From: Sedimentitalea arenosa
GTDB taxonomy: Bacteria; Pseudomonadota; Alphaproteobacteria; Rhodobacterales; Rhodobacteraceae
NCBI RefSeq assembly: GCF_016428585.1
Contig: NZ_JAELVR010000002.1
Coordinates: 1 to 64,000, forward strand
Reading direction: 5' to 3'
DNA: 64,000 bases
The notes below the pieces were generated by a model. That model saw nothing but the letters and a program-made list of their open reading frames with translations, ran no database searches and was not told where the DNA came from. Position 1 is the first letter of the stretch; each line of letters begins with the position of its first letter. This document shows, one piece after another, positions 46,560-54,664 of the stretch. The position numbers and the translations under genes are program-made.

Positions 46560-47882
46560 ATGGCAAGGGGTCCGCTCGTCAGCACGTCGACCGAGGGGCT
46601 GCGCCCGCTGGGCACAGCGGCGCAACGCTCGTTCGAACTGGTGACCGGCACGGTCGCTGCGACGCTCGGTCCGGAGCATGCGACGCTGTTCGCAGAGCCG
46701 GTGGCGACGGACCACGGGGACCGGATCGACTGGTATGCAGCCTTGCCGGGCGAGCCGGTGGCGTTGCCCGACTTGCCCGAGGACGAGCAGGCCGTGCTGC
46801 GCGACCGCCTGGGCCGCCTTGTGGCCGACATCCGGGCCGAGGCCGACACGCTGGCCGCCAGCGATGACGCGCAGGACCAGCGCCTGTCCGAAGCGCTGCG
46901 CAACGCGATCGAGGTGCCCGACGAGACGATGGTCTTCGCCCTGCGCGACGAGGCCGGCGCTCTGCAGCCGGTTCTGGCTCATTGGGCGTGGTTGCGCGAC
47001 GCGCAGCAATCGGTGCGCGGTGTCCTGACCGCGATGGTCCCGCGCCCGGTTGCGCCGACCGCACAGGGCGCGTCGACGGGGCAGGCCACGGACGGCGGAT
47101 CGGACGAGTCGCGCGGCGGCTCGGCGGCGTGGTGGTGGCTGATCCTGCTCGGCTGGCTTCTGCTGGCGGCCCTGCTGGCTTTCATTCTTTACCTCGTCAT
47201 CGCGCCCTGCGGGCTGAACGGCGGCCGGCTGATCTTTTGCCCGGCGCCCGAGGAGGCGGTTTCGGCAATCCCGGGCGAGCGGGCGGTGATTGAGGACGAG
47301 ATCGCAAGGCTGCGGCGCGAACTCACCCTGCTGGACCGCTCCTGCCAGCCGACGATCCCGATCCTGCCCGCGACGCCGGGCGAGACGGCCCCCGAGGCAC
47401 CCGCCCAGCCGAACCTGCCGGCCTTTCCGGCTCCGGGTGCCGCGCCCGCACCCGCGCCGCAGGACGACACCAGCCTGACGCCCGAGGCGGTCGGGCGGCA
47501 GTTGGTCGAACGGGGGGCGCGGCGTGGAGAGCTGAATTTCGCGCTGTCCTGGTCAACCACCGACGATATCGACCTGACGGTCGCGTGCCCGACCGGGCAG
47601 GTGCTCAGCCATTCCAACCGCAGCGACTGCAACGGCATCTATGACCTGGACGCCAACGTGCGCCGTGCCGAGGCGGTGACCGATCCGGTCGAGAACGTGG
47701 TGTTCGACGAGGTGATCGAGGGGGTCTACCAGGTGCGTGCGCTGCTCAAGGGCAATCGCACGGTCGGAGACAAGACGGTGACCCTGCACGTTCTGCGACA
47801 GGATGGCCGCAGCCAGACCTATTCTGGTAAGGTCGGTGACAACGCGCCGGAATGGGCGGTAAACATAAGCATTTCAAGGTAG
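46560..47882 (+). CDS. srfA: SrfA-like transmembrane protein with DUF2135-like periplasmic domain
   Basis: This 440-residue protein has a cytoplasmic SrfA-type domain (residues about 15-150; LFAEPVATDHGDRIDWYAAL, PVLAHWAWL) and one transmembrane helix (190-214). A cysteine-bearing coiled-coil stalk follows (Cys217, Cys227, Cys262), then a Pro/Ala-rich linker and a C-terminal beta domain (ALSWSTTDDIDLTVACPTG ... YQVRALLKGN) like DUF2135/YfaP. It lies nine bases after the protease gene and five bases before srfB, as srfA precedes srfB in other bacteria. No enzymatic residues are seen; it is probably the membrane sensor or scaffold for SrfB. Confidence 0.82.
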   Translation: MARGPLVSTSTEGLRPLGTAAQRSFELVTGTVAATLGPEHATLFAEPVATDHGDRIDWYAALPGEPVALPDLPEDEQAVLRDRLGRLVADIRAEADTLAASDDAQDQRLSEALRNAIEVPDETMVFALRDEAGALQPVLAHWAWLRDAQQSVRGVLTAMVPRPVAPTAQGASTGQATDGGSDESRGGSAAWWWLILLGWLLLAALLAFILYLVIAPCGLNGGRLIFCPAPEEAVSAIPGERAVIEDEIARLRRELTLLDRSCQPTIPILPATPGETAPEAPAQPNLPAFPAPGAAPAPAPQDDTSLTPEAVGRQLVERGARRGELNFALSWSTTDDIDLTVACPTGQVLSHSNRSDCNGIYDLDANVRRAEAVTDPVENVVFDEVIEGVYQVRALLKGNRTVGDKTVTLHVLRQDGRSQTYSGKVGDNAPEWAVNISISR

Positions 47883-47887
47883 GCAGG

Positions 47888-50800
47888 ATGCAGACGTCTC
47901 AACATCTGGCGCAACTGGTGGATTGGCGCGACGAGGTCACGCTGGTGCCGTATTCGGGCACCCAGATCCTGGACTTCGGGTTCCGGCTCGATGCGGTTGA
48001 CCTCAAGAACGCGCGGTTCGTCGAACGCATCGTCGGGGGCACGGCGGCGGCCGAGGAATGGGCGCTGATGCCGCTGACGGGCGACCCGGAGAGCGATGCG
48101 GCGATCGAAGAGGGCGCGGGACCGAGCGATGATGAATACTCCGTCCGCCCGGTGGCGGCGCTGGAGCCGTTCCTGTCCAAGTGGATGCCGGTGCCGGTAC
48201 TACGGGTCAAGAACGACCGGGGCGCGGGCGGCGAGGAGCGGTTCGATCCCGGCCCGTCGAGCTGGGCGCGGATCCGGACCGTCGAACTGGAGGAACCCGA
48301 TCCGGTCACCGGACACACGCACCGGGTGCAACTGGCGCTCGACACCGCCCTGATGGACACCGATCAGAGCTTTCAATATGTCGGCCCCGAACGCAGCGAC
48401 GCCGAGCAGGCGCGCGATTTCCGCTTCGTGTCGGACCCGGCCAACATGGACTGGTTCCTGCGCCGCCTTGAACCGGACAGCCAGGGCGAGATGCTCGACC
48501 TGCAGAAATGGGTGTCGGACTGGCTGGAAGACACGTTCATGGCCTACAAGCGCGCCGAACGGCCGGGCCGGCGGATCACCAAGGAGGATCTGCCGCACAA
48601 GTTCGAGCACTGGGCGCGCTACCTCGCGTATCTGCGGCTGATCGATCATGCGGTCCACGTGCCCAAGCTGCGCTTCGCCAACACCGTCAGCGCCCGGGAC
48701 AGCGTCGCGCCGGTCGAGGTCGAGCTGGTGCTGGATGTCGGGAATTCGCGCACCTGCGGGATCCTGATCGAGCGCTTCCCCGGAGAGTCGCGGCTGGACC
48801 TGGCGCGTTCCTTCCCGCTGGAAGTGCGCGATCTCTCGCGGCCGGAGCTGCACTACAGCGGCCTCTTCGAAAGCCGGGTCGAGTTCTCCGAGCACCGCAT
48901 GGGTGATGAACGCCACGCCAGCCGGTCAGGCCGGCGCAACGGGTTCCTGTGGCCCAGCTTCGTGCGGATCGGACCGGAAGCGTTGCGGCTGGTTGCCTCG
49001 GAGGAGGGTACGGAGACCGCCTCGGGCCTCAGCAGTCCCAAGCGTTACCTGTGGGACGATACGCCGGTGGCGCAGGACTGGCGGTTTCACCATCACGCCG
49101 ATCCGAACAATCTGCCGAAATCACTGCGGGCCGCGATGCGCTATCTGAACGAGGCGGGCGATGTTCTGGAGCAGATCGAAGCCGACGAGAAAGACAAGCT
49201 GCGCCCGCGGGGCAAGACCTCCAAGACGCCGGCGATCCGGCCGCGTTTCTCGCGCGCTTCGCTCTTCGGGTTCATGCTGGCCGAAACCATCGCCCATGCC
49301 CTGATCCAGGTGAACGCCCCGGCAAGCCGCGCCCGGCGGCCGCAATCGGAATTGCCACGCCGGCTTGACCGGATCATCCTGACCCTGCCGACCGCGACGA
49401 CGGCGCAGGAACAGGCGATCATCCGCTCCAAGGCGAAGGGCGCGCTGGCGCTGGTCTGGGCGATGATGGGGCTGAAGGACGGCGAAAGCAGCATCTCGCG
49501 GATGCCCGAACTGGTGGTTGAATGGGACGAGGCGAGCGCGACGCAGCTTGTCTATCTCTATTCGGAGCTCACCCAGAAGTTCGATGGGCGGATCGACCGG
49601 TTCCTGTCGCTCAAGGGACGCCCGCGCGCGACGGAGCCGGACGGCCCGGCGACACCGTCGCTGCGCCTGGCCTGCATCGACATCGGCGGCGGCACGACTG
49701 ACCTGATGGTCACGACCTTCTGGGCCGAAGCGGGCCGGATGCTGGTGCCGCGCCAGACCTTTCGCGAGGGTTTTCGCGTTGCCGGCGACGACATGCTGCA
49801 ACGGGTGATCGCCGCGGTGATCCTGCCCGGTCTGCAGGAAGCCATCGAGCAGGCGGGCGGGCGCTTCGTGGGCGAGAAGCTGCGCGAGCTTTTCGCCGGC
49901 GATATCGGCGGGCTCGACCAGCAGAGCGTGCAGAAACGGCGTCAGTTCGCGCTGCGGTTGCTGATGCCGCTGTCTGTCGCGATCCTCAAGGCCTGCGAGA
50001 CGGCGGGCGAGTTCGAACCGCTGAGCCTGCCGATCCGCGAGGTGCTGGCGATCGACAGCGAGGGCGAGTCCGAGACCGACATTCCCGAAGCGTTGATCGC
50101 CTATATCGAGGATGCCGCCCGCGATCTGGGCGCGCCCGCGTTCCGCCTGGCCGATGTCAGCCTGACCTTCAGCCGAGAGGACGTGGATGCGATCGCGCGC
50201 GAGGTGTTCCAGAAGGCGCTAAGCAACCTGGCCGAGGTGATCGCGCATCTGGGCGTCGACGTGGTGCTGCTGACCGGGCGGCCCTCGCGCCTGCCGGCGG
50301 TGCGCGCCATTCTCGAGGAAATGCTGGTGGTGCCGCCGCATCGGCTGATCTCGATGCACAGCTACAAGACCGGGCGCTGGTACCCGTTCCGCGATCCGGT
50401 CACGCAACGCATCGGCGACCCGAAATCGACGGTCGCGGTAGGCGGGATGCTGATCGCGCTGTCCGAAAGCCGGATTCCCAACTTCAAGGTGATGACCAGC
50501 GCCTTCCGGATGCAATCGACGGCGCGCTACATCGGCGAGATGGACACCTCGGGACAGATCATGGCCGAGCGGGTGCTGTTCGCCGATGTCGATCTGGATG
50601 CCCGCAAGTCCGAGAGCGATCTGGTCGGGCAGATCACCATGTACACGCCGGTTTACCTGGGGGCGCGCCAGTTGCCGCTGGAACGCTGGACGACGACGCC
50701 GCTCTACCGGCTGGATTTCGCGACCCACGCGGCACAGGCGCGCGCGCCGTTGCGGGTGACGTTCGAACGCACCGAGTTCGATGGCGACCCGGATCGCGAG

Positions 50801-50968
50801 ACCAGCGAGACCGCACTGAGGCGCGAAGCGATGCGCGAGGCCTTCGTGGTGAGCGAACTCGAGGACAGCGAGGGCACGCCGATGAAGGCGAGCGAGGTCG
50901 ATCTGCGCTTGCACACGCTGGGCTTTGCGGACGACTACTGGATCGATACGGGCCTGTTCAGGCTCTAG
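47888..50968 (+). CDS. srfB: SrfB-family protein, actin/Hsp70-fold ATPase
   Basis: This 1026-residue cytoplasmic protein matches the SrfB family. The actin/Hsp70 ATPase signature is clear: phosphate-1 motif Asp283-Val-Gly-Asn-Ser-Arg-Thr-Cys-Gly, phosphate-2 motif Asp598-Ile-Gly-Gly-Gly-Thr-Thr-Asp605, and an adenosine-type motif at 792-805 (VVLLTGRPSRLPAV). The first 280 residues and the C-terminal 150 are specific to the family. SrfB was named as an SsrB-regulated virulence factor in Salmonella, but its mechanism is unknown. ATP hydrolysis and conformational cycling are inferred from the fold. The start follows AGGCAGG. Confidence 0.9.
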   Translation: MQTSQHLAQLVDWRDEVTLVPYSGTQILDFGFRLDAVDLKNARFVERIVGGTAAAEEWALMPLTGDPESDAAIEEGAGPSDDEYSVRPVAALEPFLSKWMPVPVLRVKNDRGAGGEERFDPGPSSWARIRTVELEEPDPVTGHTHRVQLALDTALMDTDQSFQYVGPERSDAEQARDFRFVSDPANMDWFLRRLEPDSQGEMLDLQKWVSDWLEDTFMAYKRAERPGRRITKEDLPHKFEHWARYLAYLRLIDHAVHVPKLRFANTVSARDSVAPVEVELVLDVGNSRTCGILIERFPGESRLDLARSFPLEVRDLSRPELHYSGLFESRVEFSEHRMGDERHASRSGRRNGFLWPSFVRIGPEALRLVASEEGTETASGLSSPKRYLWDDTPVAQDWRFHHHADPNNLPKSLRAAMRYLNEAGDVLEQIEADEKDKLRPRGKTSKTPAIRPRFSRASLFGFMLAETIAHALIQVNAPASRARRPQSELPRRLDRIILTLPTATTAQEQAIIRSKAKGALALVWAMMGLKDGESSISRMPELVVEWDEASATQLVYLYSELTQKFDGRIDRFLSLKGRPRATEPDGPATPSLRLACIDIGGGTTDLMVTTFWAEAGRMLVPRQTFREGFRVAGDDMLQRVIAAVILPGLQEAIEQAGGRFVGEKLRELFAGDIGGLDQQSVQKRRQFALRLLMPLSVAILKACETAGEFEPLSLPIREVLAIDSEGESETDIPEALIAYIEDAARDLGAPAFRLADVSLTFSREDVDAIAREVFQKALSNLAEVIAHLGVDVVLLTGRPSRLPAVRAILEEMLVVPPHRLISMHSYKTGRWYPFRDPVTQRIGDPKSTVAVGGMLIALSESRIPNFKVMTSAFRMQSTARYIGEMDTSGQIMAERVLFADVDLDARKSESDLVGQITMYTPVYLGARQLPLERWTTTPLYRLDFATHAAQARAPLRVTFERTEFDGDPDRETSETALRREAMREAFVVSELEDSEGTPMKASEVDLRLHTLGFADDYWIDTGLFRL

Positions 50969-50981
50969 GAGGGACGCGGGA

Positions 50982-53651
50982 ATGACGGCGACGGAACAGG
51001 ACAAGCTGGCCAGCGACTGCGAAGAGGTGGCGGACCTCGCGCGCCGCGCGCGGGCCTGGATCGAGGATCCGGACAATTCCGACCTTGTCGGCGCCGAAAG
51101 CAAGTCCCTTGTTCAGACCATGCGCCGTGGCGGTCGTCGTGCGCGGCGGCTGGCGCGGGCGGCGCGGACGCGGATGTCGGTCAGCGTGTTCGGCCCCAGC
51201 CAGGCGGGCAAGTCCTTCCTCGTCTCGGTCCTCGCGCGGCCCGAGGATGGCCCGCTGGTCGCCGAGTTCGGCGGCGGCGCGCGGGCGCTGGACTACATCC
51301 GCGAGATCAACCCCGAGGGCGAGGGCGAGAGCACCGGGCTCGTCACGCGCTTCACGATGGATCGCTTTCCGACTCCCGAAGGTCACCCGGTGCGGCTGAC
51401 GCTGCTGAGCGAGGCGGACATCATCCGCACGCTGGTCAACAGCTTCTTCATGGATGGCGACCGCAGAGAGCCCAGCCCCGAGCCGGGCGAGATCGCGGCT
51501 CACCTGGACGCGTTCAAGGCCCGGACCGGCGCGGTGCGGCCGGGGCTCGACGAAGACGACGTGCACGAGATCGGCGAGTATTTCGAAACCGCCTTCGGGC
51601 GCGAGGCCTATTCCTCCGCCCTGCGCCCGTTCTGGGAGGAAGCGGCCACCATCGCCCCGGCGTTAAGCGGTGCGGACCGCGCCGCCTTTCTCGCGATCCT
51701 CTGGGGTTGGCATCAACCCTTCTCCGATCTCTACGTGCGCATGGCCGCGGCGCTCGACGCCCTGGGACACCCAGAGGAGGTTTTTGCCGGGCTCGACGCA
51801 CTGGTGCCGCGCGAGGCCTCCATCATCGATGTCAAGACCCTGGGAGGTGGGGCGGACGGCACGCCGCTTGCGGTGCGGACCGCTTCGGGCGCGCCGGTGC
51901 AACTGCCCCGGTCGGTGATCTGCGGGCTGGCGGCCGAGCTGGTTCTGCCGATGCAGACGCTGCCGTCGCCGATCTTCGCGGACACCGACCTGCTGGATTT
52001 CCCCGGTGCGCGCAACCGGTTCGAACAGGATCTGGGCAAGGCCTTCGCCGGCGGAGGCGAGGCGATGCTGCCGGAGCTGCTGTTGCGCGGCAAGGTCGCC
52101 TATCTCTTCGACCGCTACGTGCAGAACCAGGAAATCACGTCCATGCTGCTCTGCCTGCCGGACAGCAACATGGAGACGGTCGACCTGCCCGGGCTGGTTC
52201 AGAACTGGATCGCCAAGACCCATGGCGCGACGCCCGACCTGCGTGCGCAAACCGATTGCGTGCTGTTCGTCGTGCTGACCAAGTTCGACAAGCATCTCGG
52301 GGATTCGGCGGCAGAAGGCGGCGACGAGACCCGCTTCGAGCGCCGGATGAACGCGTCGCTTCTGGAGAAGTTCGGCCGCGGCAGCGATGACTGGGTCAAC
52401 GAATGGACCTCCGGTCACCCCTTCGACAACTGTTTCTGGCTGCGCAATCCGAATTTCTATGTCGACGGGCTGATGGAATATGACGAGCAGAAGCGCGAGC
52501 TTCGCATCCGTCCCGAGAAACAATCGCGCATGGCCGAACTGCGCGCCGGCTGCCTGTCCTCGCCGGCGGTCCAGCGCCACTTCGCCGATCCCGGCGCGGC
52601 CTGGGACGCGGCGCTGAACCTGAACGACGGCGGGGTCAGTTACCTGACCCAGGCGCTGGCCCGGGTCTGCAGGCCCGACAGCAAGCTGCGCCAGATTGCG
52701 GCCCAGCTCGACCAGGCGCGGGCCGACCTGAAGCAGGCGATCGACCCGTTCCATGTCTCGGATGATGTCGAGGCGCGGATCAGCGAAAAGCAGGAGGCGG
52801 TCGCGAGGGTGATCGACGACCTGGAACAGGCGCTGGCGCGCCATCGCTTCGGCGCGGTTCTGGCGGCCCTGATGGTGGACCAGGACGAGATCGAGGGCCG
52901 CATTGCCCGGGTGCCCAGTTCGATCCGGATCACAAGCGCCGTCAGCGCGGCCACCGGCGACGCGGTCCTGCGCGCGCCGGACGCTCCGGCGCTGCAACGC
53001 CCGGGCCGGCCGACCCGCCCGATACGCCCGGATCGTCCCACACCGACGCCTGCGGCCGAAGCCGAGACCCCGGCGGCCGATATCAGGACCATGACACTGG
53101 AACAGTTCCAGGCGGAAACGGCGATCGAGACCTGGATCGAGCGGCTCAAGGCGTTCCGGGACGATGCGGCGCGGCGTCGCGCGCTTGGCATGGGCGACAG
53201 CACCAGCGGCGATCTTGTCGCCGAGCTGATTCATGCCGCACGGCGCACCCGGCTGGGGCCGCGAACCGCCAAGGCACTGGAAGAGGTCAATTTCGGTCTG
53301 AACGTCGAAAAACAGGCGCAACCGGCCTCCATTCTCGGGGCCGAGGCGATCAATGGCTTCGTCACGACGCTGGGGATGCTGGAGCTTCCTCCCGAGGCGC
53401 GTCCGCAGGTGCAGACCGCCGAAGGCGGCGGTCGCGCCATTTTCGACCGCCCGCCCGCCGCGGACAGCGTCGATGATCTTCCGGCGCAACCGCTGGCGTT
53501 CGCCGAACAGATGTGGACCGATTGGGTCTTCGCGCTCGACGCGGTCTTCGTCGCCAACGCCAAGGACGGGGTCGGCGGCGAAATCGATATCGAGCAGAAC
53601 ATGCGCCTCGGGCAGATCCTCGCGGCCCTGGCGGGCCAGGCGGCCGCATGA
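50982..53651 (+). CDS. srfC: SrfC-family protein, dynamin-like large GTPase
   Basis: This 889-residue protein matches the SrfC family. It has a GTPase core with P-loop Gly71-PSQAGKS78, a DFPG switch-2 motif at Asp339-Gly342, and TKFD at 433-436 as the guanine-specificity motif. Long helical regions follow, with a Pro-rich linker (about 665-700, RPGRPTRPIRPDRPTPTP) before the last helical segment. The layout resembles bacterial dynamin-like proteins, so it may act at a membrane. A ribosome site AGGAGGG precedes the start. Its TGA overlaps the next ATG (ATGA). Confidence 0.88.
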   Translation: MTATEQDKLASDCEEVADLARRARAWIEDPDNSDLVGAESKSLVQTMRRGGRRARRLARAARTRMSVSVFGPSQAGKSFLVSVLARPEDGPLVAEFGGGARALDYIREINPEGEGESTGLVTRFTMDRFPTPEGHPVRLTLLSEADIIRTLVNSFFMDGDRREPSPEPGEIAAHLDAFKARTGAVRPGLDEDDVHEIGEYFETAFGREAYSSALRPFWEEAATIAPALSGADRAAFLAILWGWHQPFSDLYVRMAAALDALGHPEEVFAGLDALVPREASIIDVKTLGGGADGTPLAVRTASGAPVQLPRSVICGLAAELVLPMQTLPSPIFADTDLLDFPGARNRFEQDLGKAFAGGGEAMLPELLLRGKVAYLFDRYVQNQEITSMLLCLPDSNMETVDLPGLVQNWIAKTHGATPDLRAQTDCVLFVVLTKFDKHLGDSAAEGGDETRFERRMNASLLEKFGRGSDDWVNEWTSGHPFDNCFWLRNPNFYVDGLMEYDEQKRELRIRPEKQSRMAELRAGCLSSPAVQRHFADPGAAWDAALNLNDGGVSYLTQALARVCRPDSKLRQIAAQLDQARADLKQAIDPFHVSDDVEARISEKQEAVARVIDDLEQALARHRFGAVLAALMVDQDEIEGRIARVPSSIRITSAVSAATGDAVLRAPDAPALQRPGRPTRPIRPDRPTPTPAAEAETPAADIRTMTLEQFQAETAIETWIERLKAFRDDAARRRALGMGDSTSGDLVAELIHAARRTRLGPRTAKALEEVNFGLNVEKQAQPASILGAEAINGFVTTLGMLELPPEARPQVQTAEGGGRAIFDRPPAADSVDDLPAQPLAFAEQMWTDWVFALDAVFVANAKDGVGGEIDIEQNMRLGQILAALAGQAAA

Positions 53652-54664
53652 GCCTGTTCGTCCACCCGGACCCCCAGGAACCCGCGGGAGGGTTTGCGTT
53701 TCTCGAACTGCCCGAGGGCACCCTGACGGAGCCGACCGCCACTGTGGCGGTGTTCGATGCCTTTGGCGAACGGTGGCTGGCGACATCCGAGATGCTGGGA
53801 GACCGGATCGAAGTGGGCGATGCGAACTGGCAGTCCGACCGGGTCGAATTCGGACCCTACGAGGTGCATCGGCACGATGGCGCGGATTGGGTGCGGATCG
53901 GTCCCGAGATCGTCAACAAGATCGAGGAATACGCGCCGCTTCGGCTGGTGGTTTCGGGTCACCCCTATGACGTGACCTGGCCCGATACCGTGCCGCCACG
54001 CGCCGGGGCCGCCGTGCTGGGGAGCCTGCAGACGGTGGCGCGCAAGGAGGCGCCGCCCGGACCGGAGCGGTTGGTCGGCAAGGCGCCACCGGTGGAGCCG
54101 CCACAGGCACCGCCCGAACCAGAGTCTGCACCGGTGCCCGAGGAAGCGGCCGTACAGTCGCGCAAGGGCAGCGTGCTTCTGCCGCTGGCGCTGCTGCTGG
54201 TCGCGCTCGCAGCCGGCATCGCGTGGTATTTCTGGCCAGAAAGCGGTGATCAGGGACAGGCGCCTCCGCCGCCGGTTCCCGAGAGCGATCCCTGCAGTTT
54301 CGCGAACTTGTCGGCCCTGTCGGGCGGATTCCCGGTGACGGCGGAGGCCCTCCGCGACTGCGGCACAGCGGTCGGCCCCGACACTGCCCTGCGTCTTGTC
54401 GAGGATGCGGCAGCGCGCAATGACGGCGCGGCGCTGCTCCTGTTCGGAACGCTCTATGACGGCGAAACGCTCGATGCGCGGATCGAGGACGTGATCGGGC
54501 TGACATTCGAAGATGATCCGGCGAAAGCGGTGGAGTATTACGACCGGGCGTTGCGCGCGGGCGCAGCCGAGGCGGCAGGGCCGAAAGCCGCAACCTGCAC
54601 ACGACTTGCCCGGTCCGATGCAACCTTGGCCAAGGGGGCCCATGATGATTTCTGTGTTGAATAG
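53648..54664 (+). CDS. Membrane protein of unknown function in the Srf/Tag-like operon
   Basis: I do not recognise this 338-residue protein. Residues 1-130 look like a cytoplasmic beta-rich domain (GFAFLELPEGTLTEPTATVA; EFGPYEVHRHDGADWVRIG). A Pro/Glu-rich linker (about 137-165) and one transmembrane helix (about 174-197, LLPLALLLVALAAGIAWYFW) follow. The C-terminal part is a short helical region with Sel1/TPR character (ALRLVEDAAARNDGAALLLF; DPAKAVEYYDRALRAGAAEA). It starts inside the srfC stop (ATGA), and its end overlaps the next gene by 23 bases. It could couple SrfC to the periplasmic VWA protein. Confidence 0.75.
   Translation: MSLFVHPDPQEPAGGFAFLELPEGTLTEPTATVAVFDAFGERWLATSEMLGDRIEVGDANWQSDRVEFGPYEVHRHDGADWVRIGPEIVNKIEEYAPLRLVVSGHPYDVTWPDTVPPRAGAAVLGSLQTVARKEAPPGPERLVGKAPPVEPPQAPPEPESAPVPEEAAVQSRKGSVLLPLALLLVALAAGIAWYFWPESGDQGQAPPPPVPESDPCSFANLSALSGGFPVTAEALRDCGTAVGPDTALRLVEDAAARNDGAALLLFGTLYDGETLDARIEDVIGLTFEDDPAKAVEYYDRALRAGAAEAAGPKAATCTRLARSDATLAKGAHDDFCVE

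Noticed and set aside
51663..53786. Open frame of 707 codons on the minus strand opposite srfC
   Set aside because: It is antisense to a clear GTPase gene and has low-complexity Arg/Gln/His composition.
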